Positions 1-8,767 of a stretch of DNA of 64,000 bases are shown here, in pieces (position 1 is the first letter of the stretch; each line of letters begins with the position of its first letter). The translations under genes and the position numbers were made by a program. The stretch is taken from the NCBI GenBank assembly GCA_963747005.1, contig CAVVDT010000004.1:62001-126000 (forward strand). The letters run 5' to 3'. Origin of the DNA: CAVVDT01 sp963747005 (lineage in GTDB: Bacteria; Pseudomonadota; Alphaproteobacteria; Rhizobiales; Aestuariivirgaceae). The notes beneath the pieces were generated by a model. The model did no database searches, was not told where the DNA came from, and was given only the letters and a program-made list of their open reading frames with translations.

Positions 1-305
1 CCCTCCAGCGTTATCCAGTCAGTGGTCCAGGCAGGGCTCATCTCGGTCGCCAGCCCGACCGATGCATAACCTGCGCGATCGAGGGCGGCGCGAATGTCGG
101 CTTCGATCTGCCGTGTGGCCGGACAGCCGGTGTAGGTGGGCGTGATCACCACTTCAAGGCCCGCAGCCGCTTCGCGCACATCGCGCACGATGCCGAGATC
201 GACCACCGAAATTACCGGAATTTCGGGATCATTCACCGCCTCCAGCACCGCCCAGATGCTTTTGATGACGGCGAGATCCGGCTCCCCGGCAGCTCCGCTG
301 TTCAC
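1..305 (-). CDS. paaD: Phenylacetyl-CoA epoxidase subunit PaaD (partial, 3' end outside window)
   Basis: Reverse-strand translation from a GTG at 303-305 gives about 101 residues that run off the left edge. It contains NDPEIPVISVVDLGIVRDV and, further on, a TYTGCPAT segment, both typical of the MIP18/DUF59-type PaaD (PaaJ) family. PaaD is thought to help assemble or mature the diiron epoxidase PaaABC(E). The GTG overlaps the paaC TGA as GTGA, a usual sign of translational coupling. The family is about 160-170 residues long, so roughly 60 residues are missing. paaE would be expected next, outside the window. Confidence 0.9.
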   Translation of the reverse strand, partial: MNSGAAGEPDLAVIKSIWAVLEAVNDPEIPVISVVDLGIVRDVREAAAGLEVVITPTYTGCPATRQIEADIRAALDRAGYASVGLATEMSPAWTTDWITLE

Positions 306-1090
306 CACTTCGCCTCCGGGTACATGCGCGGCAGATGCTGCATTTCGGCGAGAATGAAGCCCAGATGTTCGCTGTGGACGCCGCTACGCCCGCCCTCGGG
401 CTGCCAGCTGTCTTCGGGTATCGCCAGACCGGCCGCGCCCAGCACCTCCGCCACGGCTTCCTCCCACGCCGGACGCAAAGTCTCCACATCGGGGATAACG
501 CCTGCGGCGACCATTTCCGCATCTGCCTGATCGCGCATGAACAATTCGTGGGTATAGGGCCAGAGCTCGCCTAGTGCCTCGGCCAGCCGGCGATGGCTTT
601 CTTCGGTGCCGTCGCCCAGCCGCACCACCCATTCACCCGCATGGCGGGCGTGATAGGCCATCTCCTTTACCGACTTGCCGGCAATGGCAGCGAGGGTCGC
701 ATCGCGGCTTTGCTGCAAGGCGCCATAAAAGCCCTCCGCCCACAAGGCATAGAAGAACTGCCGCAATATGGTCCTGGCGAAATCACCGCGCGGCAACTCC
801 ACCAGCAGCACGTTGCGGAAATCCCAGGCATCGCGATGGAAGGCGAGCGCGTCCTCGTCGCGACCCCTGCCCTCCAGCCGCCCGGCATAGTCGAGCAAAA
901 GGCGCGCCTGGCCGATCAGGTCGAGAGACTGGTTGGCAAGGGCGATGTCAAGTTCGACCGTCGGGCCCCGGCTGACCCATTTGGAGAGTTCCTGGCCGAG
1001 GATCAGCGCATTGTCGCCGAGCCGCAGGACCGTTTGCAGCAACGCGCCGTTGGCCGGGGCTTCCTCATCCTGTGCAGCCGCCTGCGCCAT
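302..1090 (-). CDS. paaC: Phenylacetyl-CoA 1,2-epoxidase structural subunit PaaC
   Basis: This 262-residue protein matches PaaC, the non-catalytic diiron-fold partner of PaaA in the ring-1,2-epoxidase that acts on phenylacetyl-CoA. Recognisable stretches are LRLGDNALILGQELSKWV near the N-terminus, then ANQSLDLIGQARLLLDYAG, and the ending HLGFILAEMQHLPRMYP. The ATG at 1088-1090 is chosen because it follows the paaB stop by one base (TGAGATG); a longer reading frame upstream is only paaB read in another frame. The gene is part of the tightly packed paaABCD operon, and its stop overlaps the paaD start. Confidence 0.95.
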   Translation of the reverse strand: MAQAAAQDEEAPANGALLQTVLRLGDNALILGQELSKWVSRGPTVELDIALANQSLDLIGQARLLLDYAGRLEGRGRDEDALAFHRDAWDFRNVLLVELPRGDFARTILRQFFYALWAEGFYGALQQSRDATLAAIAGKSVKEMAYHARHAGEWVVRLGDGTEESHRRLAEALGELWPYTHELFMRDQADAEMVAAGVIPDVETLRPAWEEAVAEVLGAAGLAIPEDSWQPEGGRSGVHSEHLGFILAEMQHLPRMYPEAKW

Positions 1091-1091
1091 C

Positions 1092-1388
1092 TCACAGGCA
1101 CTCCACATCGTCGGGGACGTCATAGAAGGTGGGATGGCGGTAGACCTTGCTGTCGGCCGGATCGAACAGCGCCCCCTTGTCATCGGGCGCCGAAGCGGTG
1201 ATGCGGTCGGAGCGCACCACCCAGATGGAAAGCCCCTCGCCGCGCCTTGTGTAGACATCGCGGGCATTTTCGATCGCCATGCGATCATCGGCGGCATGCA
1301 GGCTGCCGGCATGGACATGGGAGAGGCCCTGCCGGGAACGGATGAAGACTTCATAGAGCGGCCAGTCGCGTTCGGCTTGCATGGTCAT
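1092..1388 (-). CDS. paaB: Phenylacetyl-CoA epoxidase subunit PaaB
   Basis: The 98-residue product contains WPLYEVFIRSRQGLSHVHAG, then NARDVYTRRGEG and a YRHPTFYDVPDDV ending, which are diagnostic of PaaB. PaaB bridges PaaAC heterodimers in the epoxidase complex. The ATG at 1386-1388 overlaps the paaA stop as ATGA and sits four bases after a GGAAGG ribosome-binding site. A second ATG two codons in (1380-1382) is also possible. Length agrees with the family (about 95 residues). Confidence 0.95.
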   Translation of the reverse strand: MTMQAERDWPLYEVFIRSRQGLSHVHAGSLHAADDRMAIENARDVYTRRGEGLSIWVVRSDRITASAPDDKGALFDPADSKVYRHPTFYDVPDDVECL

Positions 1389-2347
1389 GCCACCTTCCTT
1401 TGGGTCCGCGCCCTGACCTTCGCGGCGTGGGCAAGCGCTGCCTCGCGCACCCAGGCCCCGTCGTCGTGCGCCTTGCGGCGATGCGCCATGCGCTGGCGGT
1501 TGCAGGGGCCCTCGCCCTTGACCACCTTCCAGAAATCGTCCCAGTCGATCGCGCCGATCTCCCAGTGGCCGGTCTCCGCATTGAACTTCAGGTCGGGGTC
1601 GGGGATGGTCAGGTTCAAGGCCATGGCCTGCTTGACCGTCATGTCGATGAAGCGCTGGCGCAGTTCGTCGTTGGAAAACCGCTTGATCTTCCACGCCGCG
1701 TTCTGCGAACCGTGGATGCTGTCTGTGTCGGGCGGCCCGAACATCGCCACCGACGGCCACCACCAGCGGTTCAGCGCATCCTGCGCCATGCGGCGCTGCT
1801 CGGGCGTGCCTCTCGACAGCGCCATCATCAACTCGAAGCCCTGGCGCTGGTGAAAGCTCTCTTCCTTGCAGATGCGCACCATGGCACGGGCATAGGGGCC
1901 GTAGGAACAGCGGCACAGGGGAATCTGGTTGGTGATCGCCGCCCCGTCGACCAGCCAGCCGATGGCCCCGATATCGGCCCAGGTGAGGGTCGGATAATTG
2001 AAGATCGAGGAATATTTAGCCTTGCCGGACAAGAGGTCCGCCTCCATCTGCTGGCGCGACACACCCAGCGTCTCAGCCGATGAATACAGATAGAGCCCGT
2101 GGCCCGCCTCGTCCTGCACCTTGGCGATCAGGATGCATTTGCGTCTGAGCGACGGTGCCCGGGTGATCCAGTTGCCTTCCGGCTGCATGCCGATGATTTC
2201 CGAATGGGCATGCTGGGAAATCTGCCGGATGAGGGTCTTGCGATAGCCCTCCGGCATCCAGTCCTGCGGTTCGACCTTGCCTTCGGCCGCCACACGGGCA
2301 TCGAAGCGGGCGCGCCGGATATCATCTTCCATTGCAATTGCAGCCAT
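1385..2347 (-). CDS. paaA: Phenylacetyl-CoA 1,2-epoxidase catalytic subunit PaaA
   Basis: The 320-residue catalytic diiron subunit of the phenylacetyl-CoA epoxidase carries the two EXXH iron-binding motifs of the ferritin-like fold, in KVQDEAGHGLYLYSSAETLG and in KEESFHQRQGFE. It is the first gene of paaABCD and is transcribed leftward. The chosen ATG (2345-2347) follows a GAGGGAGG ribosome-binding site by eight bases. A 17-codon upstream extension lacks such a site and is probably untranslated. The intergenic DNA in front holds an inverted repeat that may be the PaaX or another operator. Confidence 0.96.
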   Translation of the reverse strand: MAAIAMEDDIRRARFDARVAAEGKVEPQDWMPEGYRKTLIRQISQHAHSEIIGMQPEGNWITRAPSLRRKCILIAKVQDEAGHGLYLYSSAETLGVSRQQMEADLLSGKAKYSSIFNYPTLTWADIGAIGWLVDGAAITNQIPLCRCSYGPYARAMVRICKEESFHQRQGFELMMALSRGTPEQRRMAQDALNRWWWPSVAMFGPPDTDSIHGSQNAAWKIKRFSNDELRQRFIDMTVKQAMALNLTIPDPDLKFNAETGHWEIGAIDWDDFWKVVKGEGPCNRQRMAHRRKAHDDGAWVREAALAHAAKVRARTQRKVA

Positions 2348-2382
2348 GGCTGGGGCCTCCCTCGGCAAGGGCTGACGGCTGA

Positions 2383-2398
2383 TTGTGATATGACACAA
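2383..2398. promoter_or_regulatory. Inverted repeat in the paaA/paaI divergent promoter region
   Basis: TTGTGATATGACACAA is a perfect 5-bp inverted repeat (TTGTG/CACAA) around six bases. It lies 36 bp upstream of the paaA start and about 130 bp upstream of the paaI start. Its place between the divergent paa transcripts suggests a repressor operator. PaaX, encoded nearby, or a TetR-type PaaR are the known regulators of such clusters; which one binds here is inference. Confidence 0.4.
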
Positions 2399-2527
2399 GA
2401 TTTTCTGGCAAGCAATTCAATTTGTATCACTTCTAGTCAGGCATCGCTCAACCAAAGCACGCTATCTTGCTGCCATCCGGCAAAACCCCTATCAATCCCC
2501 ATGATCCTTGAAGAGGCACGAGCGTTC

Positions 2528-2968
2528 GTGGACATCCCCGTAAATCCGCAAGAGCTGGCCGAAGCCTGCGCCCGCGCCATGTGGGAGCGTGACAGCGCTT
2601 CGCAAGGGCTTGGCATGAAGATCGAAGCGGTGGGCCCCGGCGAGGCGACACTTTCCATGACGGTGCGTCGCGACATGGTCAACGGCCACGACATCTGCCA
2701 TGGCGGCTTCATCTTCCTGTTGGCGGACTCAGCCTTTGCCTTTGCCTGCAACGCCTATGACGTCAACACCGTGGCGGCCTCCTGCGACATCGCGTTTCTC
2801 AAGGCGGCCCGGCTGGACGACCGCCTGATCGCAAAGGCGCACGAGACCTGGCGCGAGGGCCGCAACGGCATTTACGATATCGTGGTGAACAACGAGGCGG
2901 GTGTTGTCGTTGCCCATTTCCGTGGCAAGTCGCGCACCGTCGGCGGCAGCGTCATCGCCGGAAAGTGA
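2528..2968 (+). CDS. paaI: Hydroxyphenylacetyl-CoA thioesterase PaaI
   Basis: This hotdog-fold thioesterase hydrolyses dead-end CoA thioesters formed during phenylacetate catabolism and so recycles CoA. The sequence shows the family signature NGHDICHGGFIFLLADSAFA, followed by AASCDIAFLKAARLDD and a HFRGKSRTVGG ending. The GTG at 2528 gives 146 residues, matches the usual family length, and has AAGAGG 11 bases upstream. An in-frame ATG at 2501 would add nine residues but has no ribosome-binding site. paaK follows after 25 bases, so paaI-paaK-paaX probably form one operon. Confidence 0.9.
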   Translation: MDIPVNPQELAEACARAMWERDSASQGLGMKIEAVGPGEATLSMTVRRDMVNGHDICHGGFIFLLADSAFAFACNAYDVNTVAASCDIAFLKAARLDDRLIAKAHETWREGRNGIYDIVVNNEAGVVVAHFRGKSRTVGGSVIAGK

Positions 2969-2993
2969 ACAGTTCAAGGGAAGGGATCGTCAC

Positions 2994-4310
2994 ATGCCAT
3001 TGAAGCCCGCCGATGAATTGGCCGCCGATCGCCGATCGCTCGATCCTATCGAGGTTGCCAGCCGCGACGAGATCGCCGCCCTGCAATTGCGACGCATGCG
3101 CTGGTCGCTGCGCCATGCCTACGACAACGTCCCCCATTACACCAAAGCCTTCAAGGCCAAGGGCGTTCACCCCGACGACCTGAAAAGTCTCGAGGACCTG
3201 GCGAAGTTCCCCTTCACGGCCAAGGAGGAGTTGCGAGAGAACTATCCCTTCGGCATGTTCGCGGTGCCGCGCGAACAAGTGATCCGCATCCATGCCTCGT
3301 CCGGCACCACCGGCAGGCCGACGGTGGTTGGCTATACCGCCGCCGATGTGGCCATGTGGGCCGATGTCGTCGCCCGCTCCATGCGTGCCTCCGGCACCCG
3401 GCCCGGCGACATCGTTCATGTGGCCTATGGCTACGGCCTGTTCACCGGCGGTCTGGGCGCCCATTACGGCGCCGAAAAGCTGGGCTGCACGGTAATCCCG
3501 GTTTCCGGCGGCATGACCGCTCGCCAGGTGCAGCTCATCGTCGATTTCAAGCCGCGCGTCATCATGGTGACGCCGTCCTATCTGCTCAACATTCTCGACG
3601 AGATGGCGTTGCAGGGCGTCGATCCCGCCGACACCAGCCTGGAAATCGGCATTTTCGGAGCCGAGCCGTGGACCAACGAGATGCGCCAGCAGATCGAGGC
3701 GCGCGGCCATCTGCATGCCGTGGATATCTATGGCCTGTCGGAGGTGATCGGCCCTGGCGTCGCCAACGAGTGCATCGAGACCAAGGACGGCCTGCACGTG
3801 TGGGAGGATCACTTCTACCCCGAGATCATCGATCCCGAGACCGGCAAGGTGCTGCCGGACGGCGAGTTCGGCGAACTTGTCTTCACCTCGCTCACCAAGG
3901 AAGCCTTCCCCGTCGTGCGCTACCGCACCCGCGACCTGACGCGTCTCCTGCCGGGCACGGCCCGCAGCATGCGGCGCATGGAAAAGATCACCGGGCGTAC
4001 CGACGACATGCTGATCATCAGGGGCGTCAACATGTTCCCCACCCAGATCGAGGAAATTCTCGTCAACACGCCGCATCTGTCGCCCCATTACCAGATCGAG
4101 ATCCTCAAGGATGGTCATCTCGATGCGGTAAAGGTGCATTGCGAGCGCATCAGCGAGGCCACCATGGAGGCCGCCGCCGAGGCCGCCGAGGCTCTGGCCC
4201 GCCGGGTCAAGGACCTGATCGGCATCACCATCGAGCCGGTGGTGCACCAGCCCGGCAAGATCACCCGCTCGGAGGGAAAGGCCAGGCGGGTCGTCGACAA
4301 CCGCACGTGA
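2994..4310 (+). CDS. paaK: Phenylacetate-CoA ligase PaaK
   Basis: The 438-residue AMP-forming ligase activates phenylacetate to phenylacetyl-CoA, the entry step of the pathway. It has the AMP-binding loop SSGTTGRPTVVGYT (about residues 101-114), YGLSEVIGPGVA, a YRTRDLT core motif and the C-terminal hinge TGRTDDMLIIRGVNMFP. Length fits PaaK (430-440). The ATG at 2994 follows AAGGGAAGGGATCG. The stop codon overlaps the paaX start by one base (TGATG), so the ligase and the regulator are translationally coupled. Confidence 0.96.
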   Translation: MPLKPADELAADRRSLDPIEVASRDEIAALQLRRMRWSLRHAYDNVPHYTKAFKAKGVHPDDLKSLEDLAKFPFTAKEELRENYPFGMFAVPREQVIRIHASSGTTGRPTVVGYTAADVAMWADVVARSMRASGTRPGDIVHVAYGYGLFTGGLGAHYGAEKLGCTVIPVSGGMTARQVQLIVDFKPRVIMVTPSYLLNILDEMALQGVDPADTSLEIGIFGAEPWTNEMRQQIEARGHLHAVDIYGLSEVIGPGVANECIETKDGLHVWEDHFYPEIIDPETGKVLPDGEFGELVFTSLTKEAFPVVRYRTRDLTRLLPGTARSMRRMEKITGRTDDMLIIRGVNMFPTQIEEILVNTPHLSPHYQIEILKDGHLDAVKVHCERISEATMEAAAEAAEALARRVKDLIGITIEPVVHQPGKITRSEGKARRVVDNRT

Positions 4311-5212
4311 TGGACGCCAAGCCCAAGTCCCCCGTCACCGTCGCCGACCTCATCGACCGCCTGCATCCTCGGGCCGGATCGCTCATCATCACGGTGTTCG
4401 GCGACAGCGTGGTGCCGCGCGGCGGATCGATCTGGCTGGGCAGCCTCATTCGACTGATGGCGCCCTTCGGTGTGTCTGAGCGCCTGGTCAGGACCGGTGT
4501 CTACCGCCTGTCGCGCGAGGGCTGGCTGGCCTCCAGGAGTCGCGGCCGCAAGGCGTTTTATCATCTCACCGCTTCCGGCATCGCCACCTTCGCCGAGGCG
4601 GACCGGCGCATTTATGCCTCCGAGGCCCCTGGCTGGGACGGGACATGGACCCTCATCCACATTCTTGCCTCCCTTCCCGCTCGAAAACGTGAAGCTCTGA
4701 AATCCCATATGGAGTGGTCTGGTTTTGGCCGGCTCGGCCCGGGTCTCTACATCCACACCGGTGAACACCCGATCCCCGATCTGGCCGTGTCCGACAAGGT
4801 GATGGCCTTCCATGGCCGCCTCCTGCCGCCTTCGCCCGCCGCCGACCCGCGCCAGGTGACAGCGCTGGCCTGGGACCTCGAACGCCTCAATGCCGCCTAT
4901 GCCGCCTTTGCCGCAAGCTTTACCGCCTTCGAGCGCCCGCTGGCTGGCCCTGAGGAAGCCTTCACCCTGTCGAGCCTGATGATCCATGAATACCGCCGCA
5001 TCCTGCTGCGCGACCCGCAACTGCCGGGCGAACTGCTGCCGCCCGGCTGGGCCGGGCACGACGCCCGCAGCCTTGCCGCCCGCCTCTATCGCCGCCACGC
5101 CGAAGCCGCCGGCTCATTCGTTTCGTCCCACATGGTGAGCTGGCAAGGCGCTACCCCTGCCCCGGCGCCGTCATATTTCGACCGTTTCATGCCTCCCGCC
5201 GGGTCACCGTGA
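4310..5212 (+). CDS. paaX: Phenylacetate pathway repressor PaaX
   Basis: The 300-residue protein has the PaaX N-terminal winged-helix region (about residues 24-90, including SLIITVFGDSVVPRGG and SERLVRTGVYRLSREGWL) followed by the PaaX C-terminal domain with HEYRRILLRDPQLPGELLP. PaaX-family repressors bind paa promoters and are released by phenylacetyl-CoA. It ends the paaI-paaK-paaX operon, so the cluster probably has self-contained control. The 1-bp overlap with paaK fixes the ATG. Confidence 0.93.
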   Translation: MDAKPKSPVTVADLIDRLHPRAGSLIITVFGDSVVPRGGSIWLGSLIRLMAPFGVSERLVRTGVYRLSREGWLASRSRGRKAFYHLTASGIATFAEADRRIYASEAPGWDGTWTLIHILASLPARKREALKSHMEWSGFGRLGPGLYIHTGEHPIPDLAVSDKVMAFHGRLLPPSPAADPRQVTALAWDLERLNAAYAAFAASFTAFERPLAGPEEAFTLSSLMIHEYRRILLRDPQLPGELLPPGWAGHDARSLAARLYRRHAEAAGSFVSSHMVSWQGATPAPAPSYFDRFMPPAGSP

Positions 5213-5227
5213 ATGTGGAACTGCTCT

Positions 5228-5253
5228 GATGCATTGAGAACGGGCGATGCATC
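5228..5253. repeat. Inverted repeat between paaX and purB
   Basis: GATGCAT at 5228-5234 pairs with ATGCATC at 5247-5253 across a 12-base spacer, 16 bp after the paaX stop and about 40 bp before the purB start. There is no T-tract, so it is not a convincing terminator. It may be an operator or chance. Confidence 0.3.
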
Positions 5254-5294
5254 TGCTATGCCGCGCCGGCAACCCCTCAACAGGAGCGGACGGC

Positions 5295-6602
5295 ATGATT
5301 CCGCGCTACACGCGCCCGAAAATGGCCGACATCTGGTCGCCTGAAACCCGCTTCCGTATCTGGTTCGAGATCGAGGCGCATGCCGCCGACGCGCTTGCCG
5401 AACGCGGCGTCATCCCCAAGGAAGCCGCAAAGGTCATCTGGGAAAGGGGCGGCAAGGCGCGCTTCGATGTCGAGCGCATCGATACCATCGAGCGCGAAGT
5501 GAAACACGACGTCATCGCCTTCCTCACCCACCTGGCCGAGATCGTCGGTCCCGAGGCGCGCTTCGTGCATCAGGGCATGACCTCATCGGACGTGCTCGAT
5601 ACCTGCCTCAATGTCCAGTTGGTCCGTGCTGCCGATATCCTGATCGAGGATGTCGATCAGGTGCTTGCGGCGCTGAAGGCCCGCGCCTTCGAGCACAAGA
5701 CGACCCCCACCATCGGCCGCAGCCACGGCATCCATGCCGAACCGACGACATTCGGTCTCAAACTGGCGCAAGCTTATGCCGAGTTTGCCCGCGCCCGCGC
5801 CCGCCTCGTGGCGGCCCGCGCCGAGGTCGCCACCTGTGCCATCTCCGGCGCCGTTGGCACCTTCGCCAACGTCGATCCCGCCATCGAAGCGCATGTGGCG
5901 AGCGCCATGGGGCTGGAGCCAGAGCCCGTCTCGACCCAGGTGATCCCCCGCGACCGTCACGCCATGTACTTTGCCGTGCTGGCGGTGGTCGCCTCCAGCG
6001 TTGAGCGGCTGGCTACCGAATTCCGCCATTTGCAGCGCACCGAAGTGCTGGAGGTGGAGGAATTTTTCTCCGAAGGCCAGAAGGGCTCCTCGGCCATGCC
6101 CCACAAGCGCAATCCGGTGCTGACCGAGAACCTCACCGGCCTTGCTCGCCTGGTACGGTCCGCCGCCACCCCGGCCCTGGAGAACGTGGCGCTGTGGCAT
6201 GAGCGCGATATTTCCCATTCATCGGTGGAGCGCGGCATCGCCCCGGATGCGACGGTACATCTCGATTTCGCCCTGGCGCGCCTCGCCGGCGTCGTCGAAA
6301 AGCTCATCGTCTATCCCGAAAACATGCAAAAGAACCTCGACCGGCTGGGCGGCCTCGTCCATTCGCAGCGCGTCCTCCTTGCGCTTACCCAAAAGGGTGC
6401 GGCACGCGAGGAGGCCTACCGGCTGGTGCAGAGGAACGCCATGCCGGTGTGGCGCGGCGAAGGTGCGTTCCTCGATCTGCTCTCGAAAGACAAGGGCGTC
6501 GCAAGCTACCTCAGCCGAGACGAACTCGCCGCCCTGTTCGACCTCGGCTATCATTTCAAACATGTGGACGACATCTTCCAGCGGGTGTTCGGAAGTTCAT
6601 AG
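5295..6602 (+). CDS. purB: Adenylosuccinate lyase
   Basis: PurB (435 residues) cleaves SAICAR to AICAR and adenylosuccinate to AMP in purine synthesis. It shows the fumarase/aspartase superfamily blocks: TSSDVLDT near residue 95, GRSHGIHAEPTTFG, and the signature GSSAMPHKRNP around residue 265 that carries the catalytic serine loop. The ATG at 5295 has AGGAG eight bases upstream. The longer frame from 5247 has no good site. It stands alone, separate from purCSQ and purL further right. Confidence 0.96.
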   Translation: MIPRYTRPKMADIWSPETRFRIWFEIEAHAADALAERGVIPKEAAKVIWERGGKARFDVERIDTIEREVKHDVIAFLTHLAEIVGPEARFVHQGMTSSDVLDTCLNVQLVRAADILIEDVDQVLAALKARAFEHKTTPTIGRSHGIHAEPTTFGLKLAQAYAEFARARARLVAARAEVATCAISGAVGTFANVDPAIEAHVASAMGLEPEPVSTQVIPRDRHAMYFAVLAVVASSVERLATEFRHLQRTEVLEVEEFFSEGQKGSSAMPHKRNPVLTENLTGLARLVRSAATPALENVALWHERDISHSSVERGIAPDATVHLDFALARLAGVVEKLIVYPENMQKNLDRLGGLVHSQRVLLALTQKGAAREEAYRLVQRNAMPVWRGEGAFLDLLSKDKGVASYLSRDELAALFDLGYHFKHVDDIFQRVFGSS

Positions 6603-6718
6603 CCTTCTCCATGGCCAACAGGGATCACGTCCCGAAATGACAAGGTCCGCTGGTGACAACGGAACGCCGGTGGACTTCGCTTTGACGGAATGGCGCAGGC
6701 GCGGCCGCTTCACACCCA

Positions 6719-7171
6719 CTACTGCGTAATGGTGATGACGGTGTTCTCTTTGCCGTATTCCTTGACCAGCGAGAACAGCTTGGCGGCATTGTCAGGGTGC
6801 AGGCGCACGCAGCCATGCGAGGCCGGCCGCCCCAGCCACCTGGTCGCGTAAGTGCCGTGGATGGCATAGCCGCCGTAAAAGAAGATCGAGTTCGGCATCG
6901 GCGAATGGTGGTATTTCTTGGAATAATGTACGCGCGCCAACCACTTGGGCGTGTAGGTGCCGGTTGGCGTGCGATAGCCCGGCCGCGCCGTGGAGACTTT
7001 CCACTGCGCGTAGTAGAAGCCGTTCACGTAAACGCTCATGCTTTGTTCCGACAGATCGATGCGCGCCTCAACCCCCGCAACCGCCGGGCGGGCGCCCATC
7101 GCACCTGCCATGACGACCACCATCGCCATCAGCAACAGTGTCGGTTTCAGACGTCTCTCGACCTGCAACAT
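6719..7171 (-). CDS. Small exported L,D-transpeptidase (YkuD family)
   Basis: This 150-residue protein has an N-terminal signal peptide (hydrophobic residues 10-32, probable cleavage after AVA) and one YkuD catalytic domain. The catalytic signature is visible: HGTYAT at 105, then SHGCVRL with Cys121. Such enzymes make 3-3 peptidoglycan crosslinks or attach proteins to the wall in the periplasm. The domain is minimal, with no LysM or peptidoglycan-binding repeat. The start at 7171 is preferred because AGAGGGG precedes it; the frame continues 27 codons upstream without a site. It is convergent with purB; the 116-bp gap holds nothing recognisable. Confidence 0.88.
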   Translation of the reverse strand: MLQVERRLKPTLLLMAMVVVMAGAMGARPAVAGVEARIDLSEQSMSVYVNGFYYAQWKVSTARPGYRTPTGTYTPKWLARVHYSKKYHHSPMPNSIFFYGGYAIHGTYATRWLGRPASHGCVRLHPDNAAKLFSLVKEYGKENTVITITQ

Positions 7172-7303
7172 GAAGACCCCTCTGGAGTTGCCTCCCCCGG
7201 ATCGTTGAGATGTCCGGAGCGGTTTCAGTAGATGCAAGGCCCGGGCCAACATCCGTCAGCTTTCCGCACCATCCCCGGAAAAGCCGACTGCAATGCCTAT
7301 GGC

Positions 7304-7319
7304 TTCACGCAAGCGTGAA
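7304..7319. promoter_or_regulatory. Perfect palindrome upstream of the L,D-transpeptidase
   Basis: TTCACGCAAGCGTGAA is a perfect 7-bp inverted repeat with a 2-base centre, inside the 284-bp gap between the transpeptidase and the nicotinate phosphoribosyltransferase. It is about 130 bp upstream of the transpeptidase start. Its size and symmetry fit a dimeric repressor or MerR-type activator site. The binding protein is unknown. The rest of the gap shows nothing else. Confidence 0.4.
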
Positions 7320-7455
7320 CCATCGACTGTCATGATCTATTGAGGGCCCCAGCCCGGATTGCTCCCTATGACCAGTTTTACACGGCCAATGAGCGGATTT
7401 TCCATCCAATCGGCCACTAGATCTGCGTCTATGCTGCCAAGAAACCGGTCAGCCG

Positions 7456-8694
7456 TCAATCCAGCAGGAATTCACGACCGACCTTGACCCGCTGCACCCC
7501 GTCATAGGCGATGATGTCGGCGGTGGCGTAGGTCTCGCTGAGGGTGGCGGGCAGGAAGCTGCCGGTGCCCACCACGTCGATGGGCGCCCGGGCCGCCCCC
7601 ATGATCTGGCACTTCTGCGCATCGAAGCCTGAAGAGACCACGATCTGGGTATCGCTGAAGCCGGCTTCGTCCAGGCATTGCCTTGTGTGCACGACAGAGG
7701 CCGCCGACACGCCCTTGCCGAACAGGATGCGGCGCACCTTGTCCACCAGGATATTGCCGGGATCGAGCTGGAAGGCGCGATGCCCAAGCACCCGCTCGAC
7801 AATGTTGTATTCGCCCTCCACTTCCAGCCACCGGCCGACGATGTCCACCGATCTCTCGTAGTCGAGGCCCTCGGCAAAGCGCCCGCCATGGGTATCGAGC
7901 CTGACACCCAGCACCTTGCCGTGGCGATCGAGGCGCGCCTCTTCGTAGAACCAGCGGGCGCACGCGAGGCTGTCGGAGATCTCCTCGCCGCGATAATCCA
8001 CCAGCGCCACCAGGTTCTTGACATCGTCGAGCTCGGCGGCGAACAGCTTGAGCGCCTTGAGGACATCGCCGCCGGTATAGCCGACCAGGGAATGCGGCAT
8101 GGTCCCGCCGCCACGCGGCGCCCCGTAGAGCGGTGCAGTCAGGTCCTGCGACGAACCGATGAACCCCTTCGTCTCGCGATCCGTCTGGCGCGCCACGTCG
8201 CTGCCGACTGCGGCACCATAGGCGGCCAGCATGTTCATCTCGGGCCCCGAGGCATGGCGGGCATGCATGTCGATGAAAGCGGCCCGCGGCATGGCGCGGC
8301 ACATCTCGTAGGCGTTGTTGGCCGAAATGCAGGGAAAACCGGTCTTTTGCAACAGCAGCGTCTCGACCTCCGACAACTGTGCCATGGGGCCCGTCACCTC
8401 GAACATCTTGCGCTCCGACAGCACGATGTCGCCTTCGGCGAAGAAGCGCTTGACGCGCGCTGAGGGCACCAGCCGCGCGATCAGGCGGATGACCGGCTCC
8501 AGCGCGGCGATCGAACGCCGCCTGAGAAAGACGGCGTAGGTCACTTCGCAATCGCCCGCTGCCTCGACCACCCGCCTTGTATTGGAGAAATACTTGTCGG
8601 TGATGGTCTCGACCGGCCCCGCGCACAGGGTAAGATCGACCAGCCGGTCGAGGGCGGCATCGCGCGAGGTCAACTTCTGCGGCTTGGTGTCCAT
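7456..8694 (-). CDS. Nicotinate phosphoribosyltransferase
   Basis: The 412-residue protein belongs to the nicotinate phosphoribosyltransferase family of the NAD salvage (Preiss-Handler) pathway, which joins nicotinate and PRPP. Family blocks include TDKYFSNTRRVVE near the N-terminus, IDMHARHASGPEMN, TAPLYGAPRGGGTMPHSLVGYTGGD and the C-terminal phosphate-binding SSGFDAQKCQIMGAARAPIDVVGTGS (written here in two overlapping parts of the same region). Some members are listed as PncB2-like. It is monocistronic, as neighbours are separated by 73 bp or more. Confidence 0.88.
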   Translation of the reverse strand: MDTKPQKLTSRDAALDRLVDLTLCAGPVETITDKYFSNTRRVVEAAGDCEVTYAVFLRRRSIAALEPVIRLIARLVPSARVKRFFAEGDIVLSERKMFEVTGPMAQLSEVETLLLQKTGFPCISANNAYEMCRAMPRAAFIDMHARHASGPEMNMLAAYGAAVGSDVARQTDRETKGFIGSSQDLTAPLYGAPRGGGTMPHSLVGYTGGDVLKALKLFAAELDDVKNLVALVDYRGEEISDSLACARWFYEEARLDRHGKVLGVRLDTHGGRFAEGLDYERSVDIVGRWLEVEGEYNIVERVLGHRAFQLDPGNILVDKVRRILFGKGVSAASVVHTRQCLDEAGFSDTQIVVSSGFDAQKCQIMGAARAPIDVVGTGSFLPATLSETYATADIIAYDGVQRVKVGREFLLD

Positions 8695-8767
8695 GACAGC
8701 ACTCCGGTGGGCCTTCTTTCCACCAGCCGTCTATCTTGCCCTATTCGGGGGCCGCGTCAAATGGCCT

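Noticed and set aside
2952..4247. A 431-codon open frame antisense to paaK
   Set aside because: Shadow of the highly conserved ligase gene; no sensible ribosome-binding site or motif.
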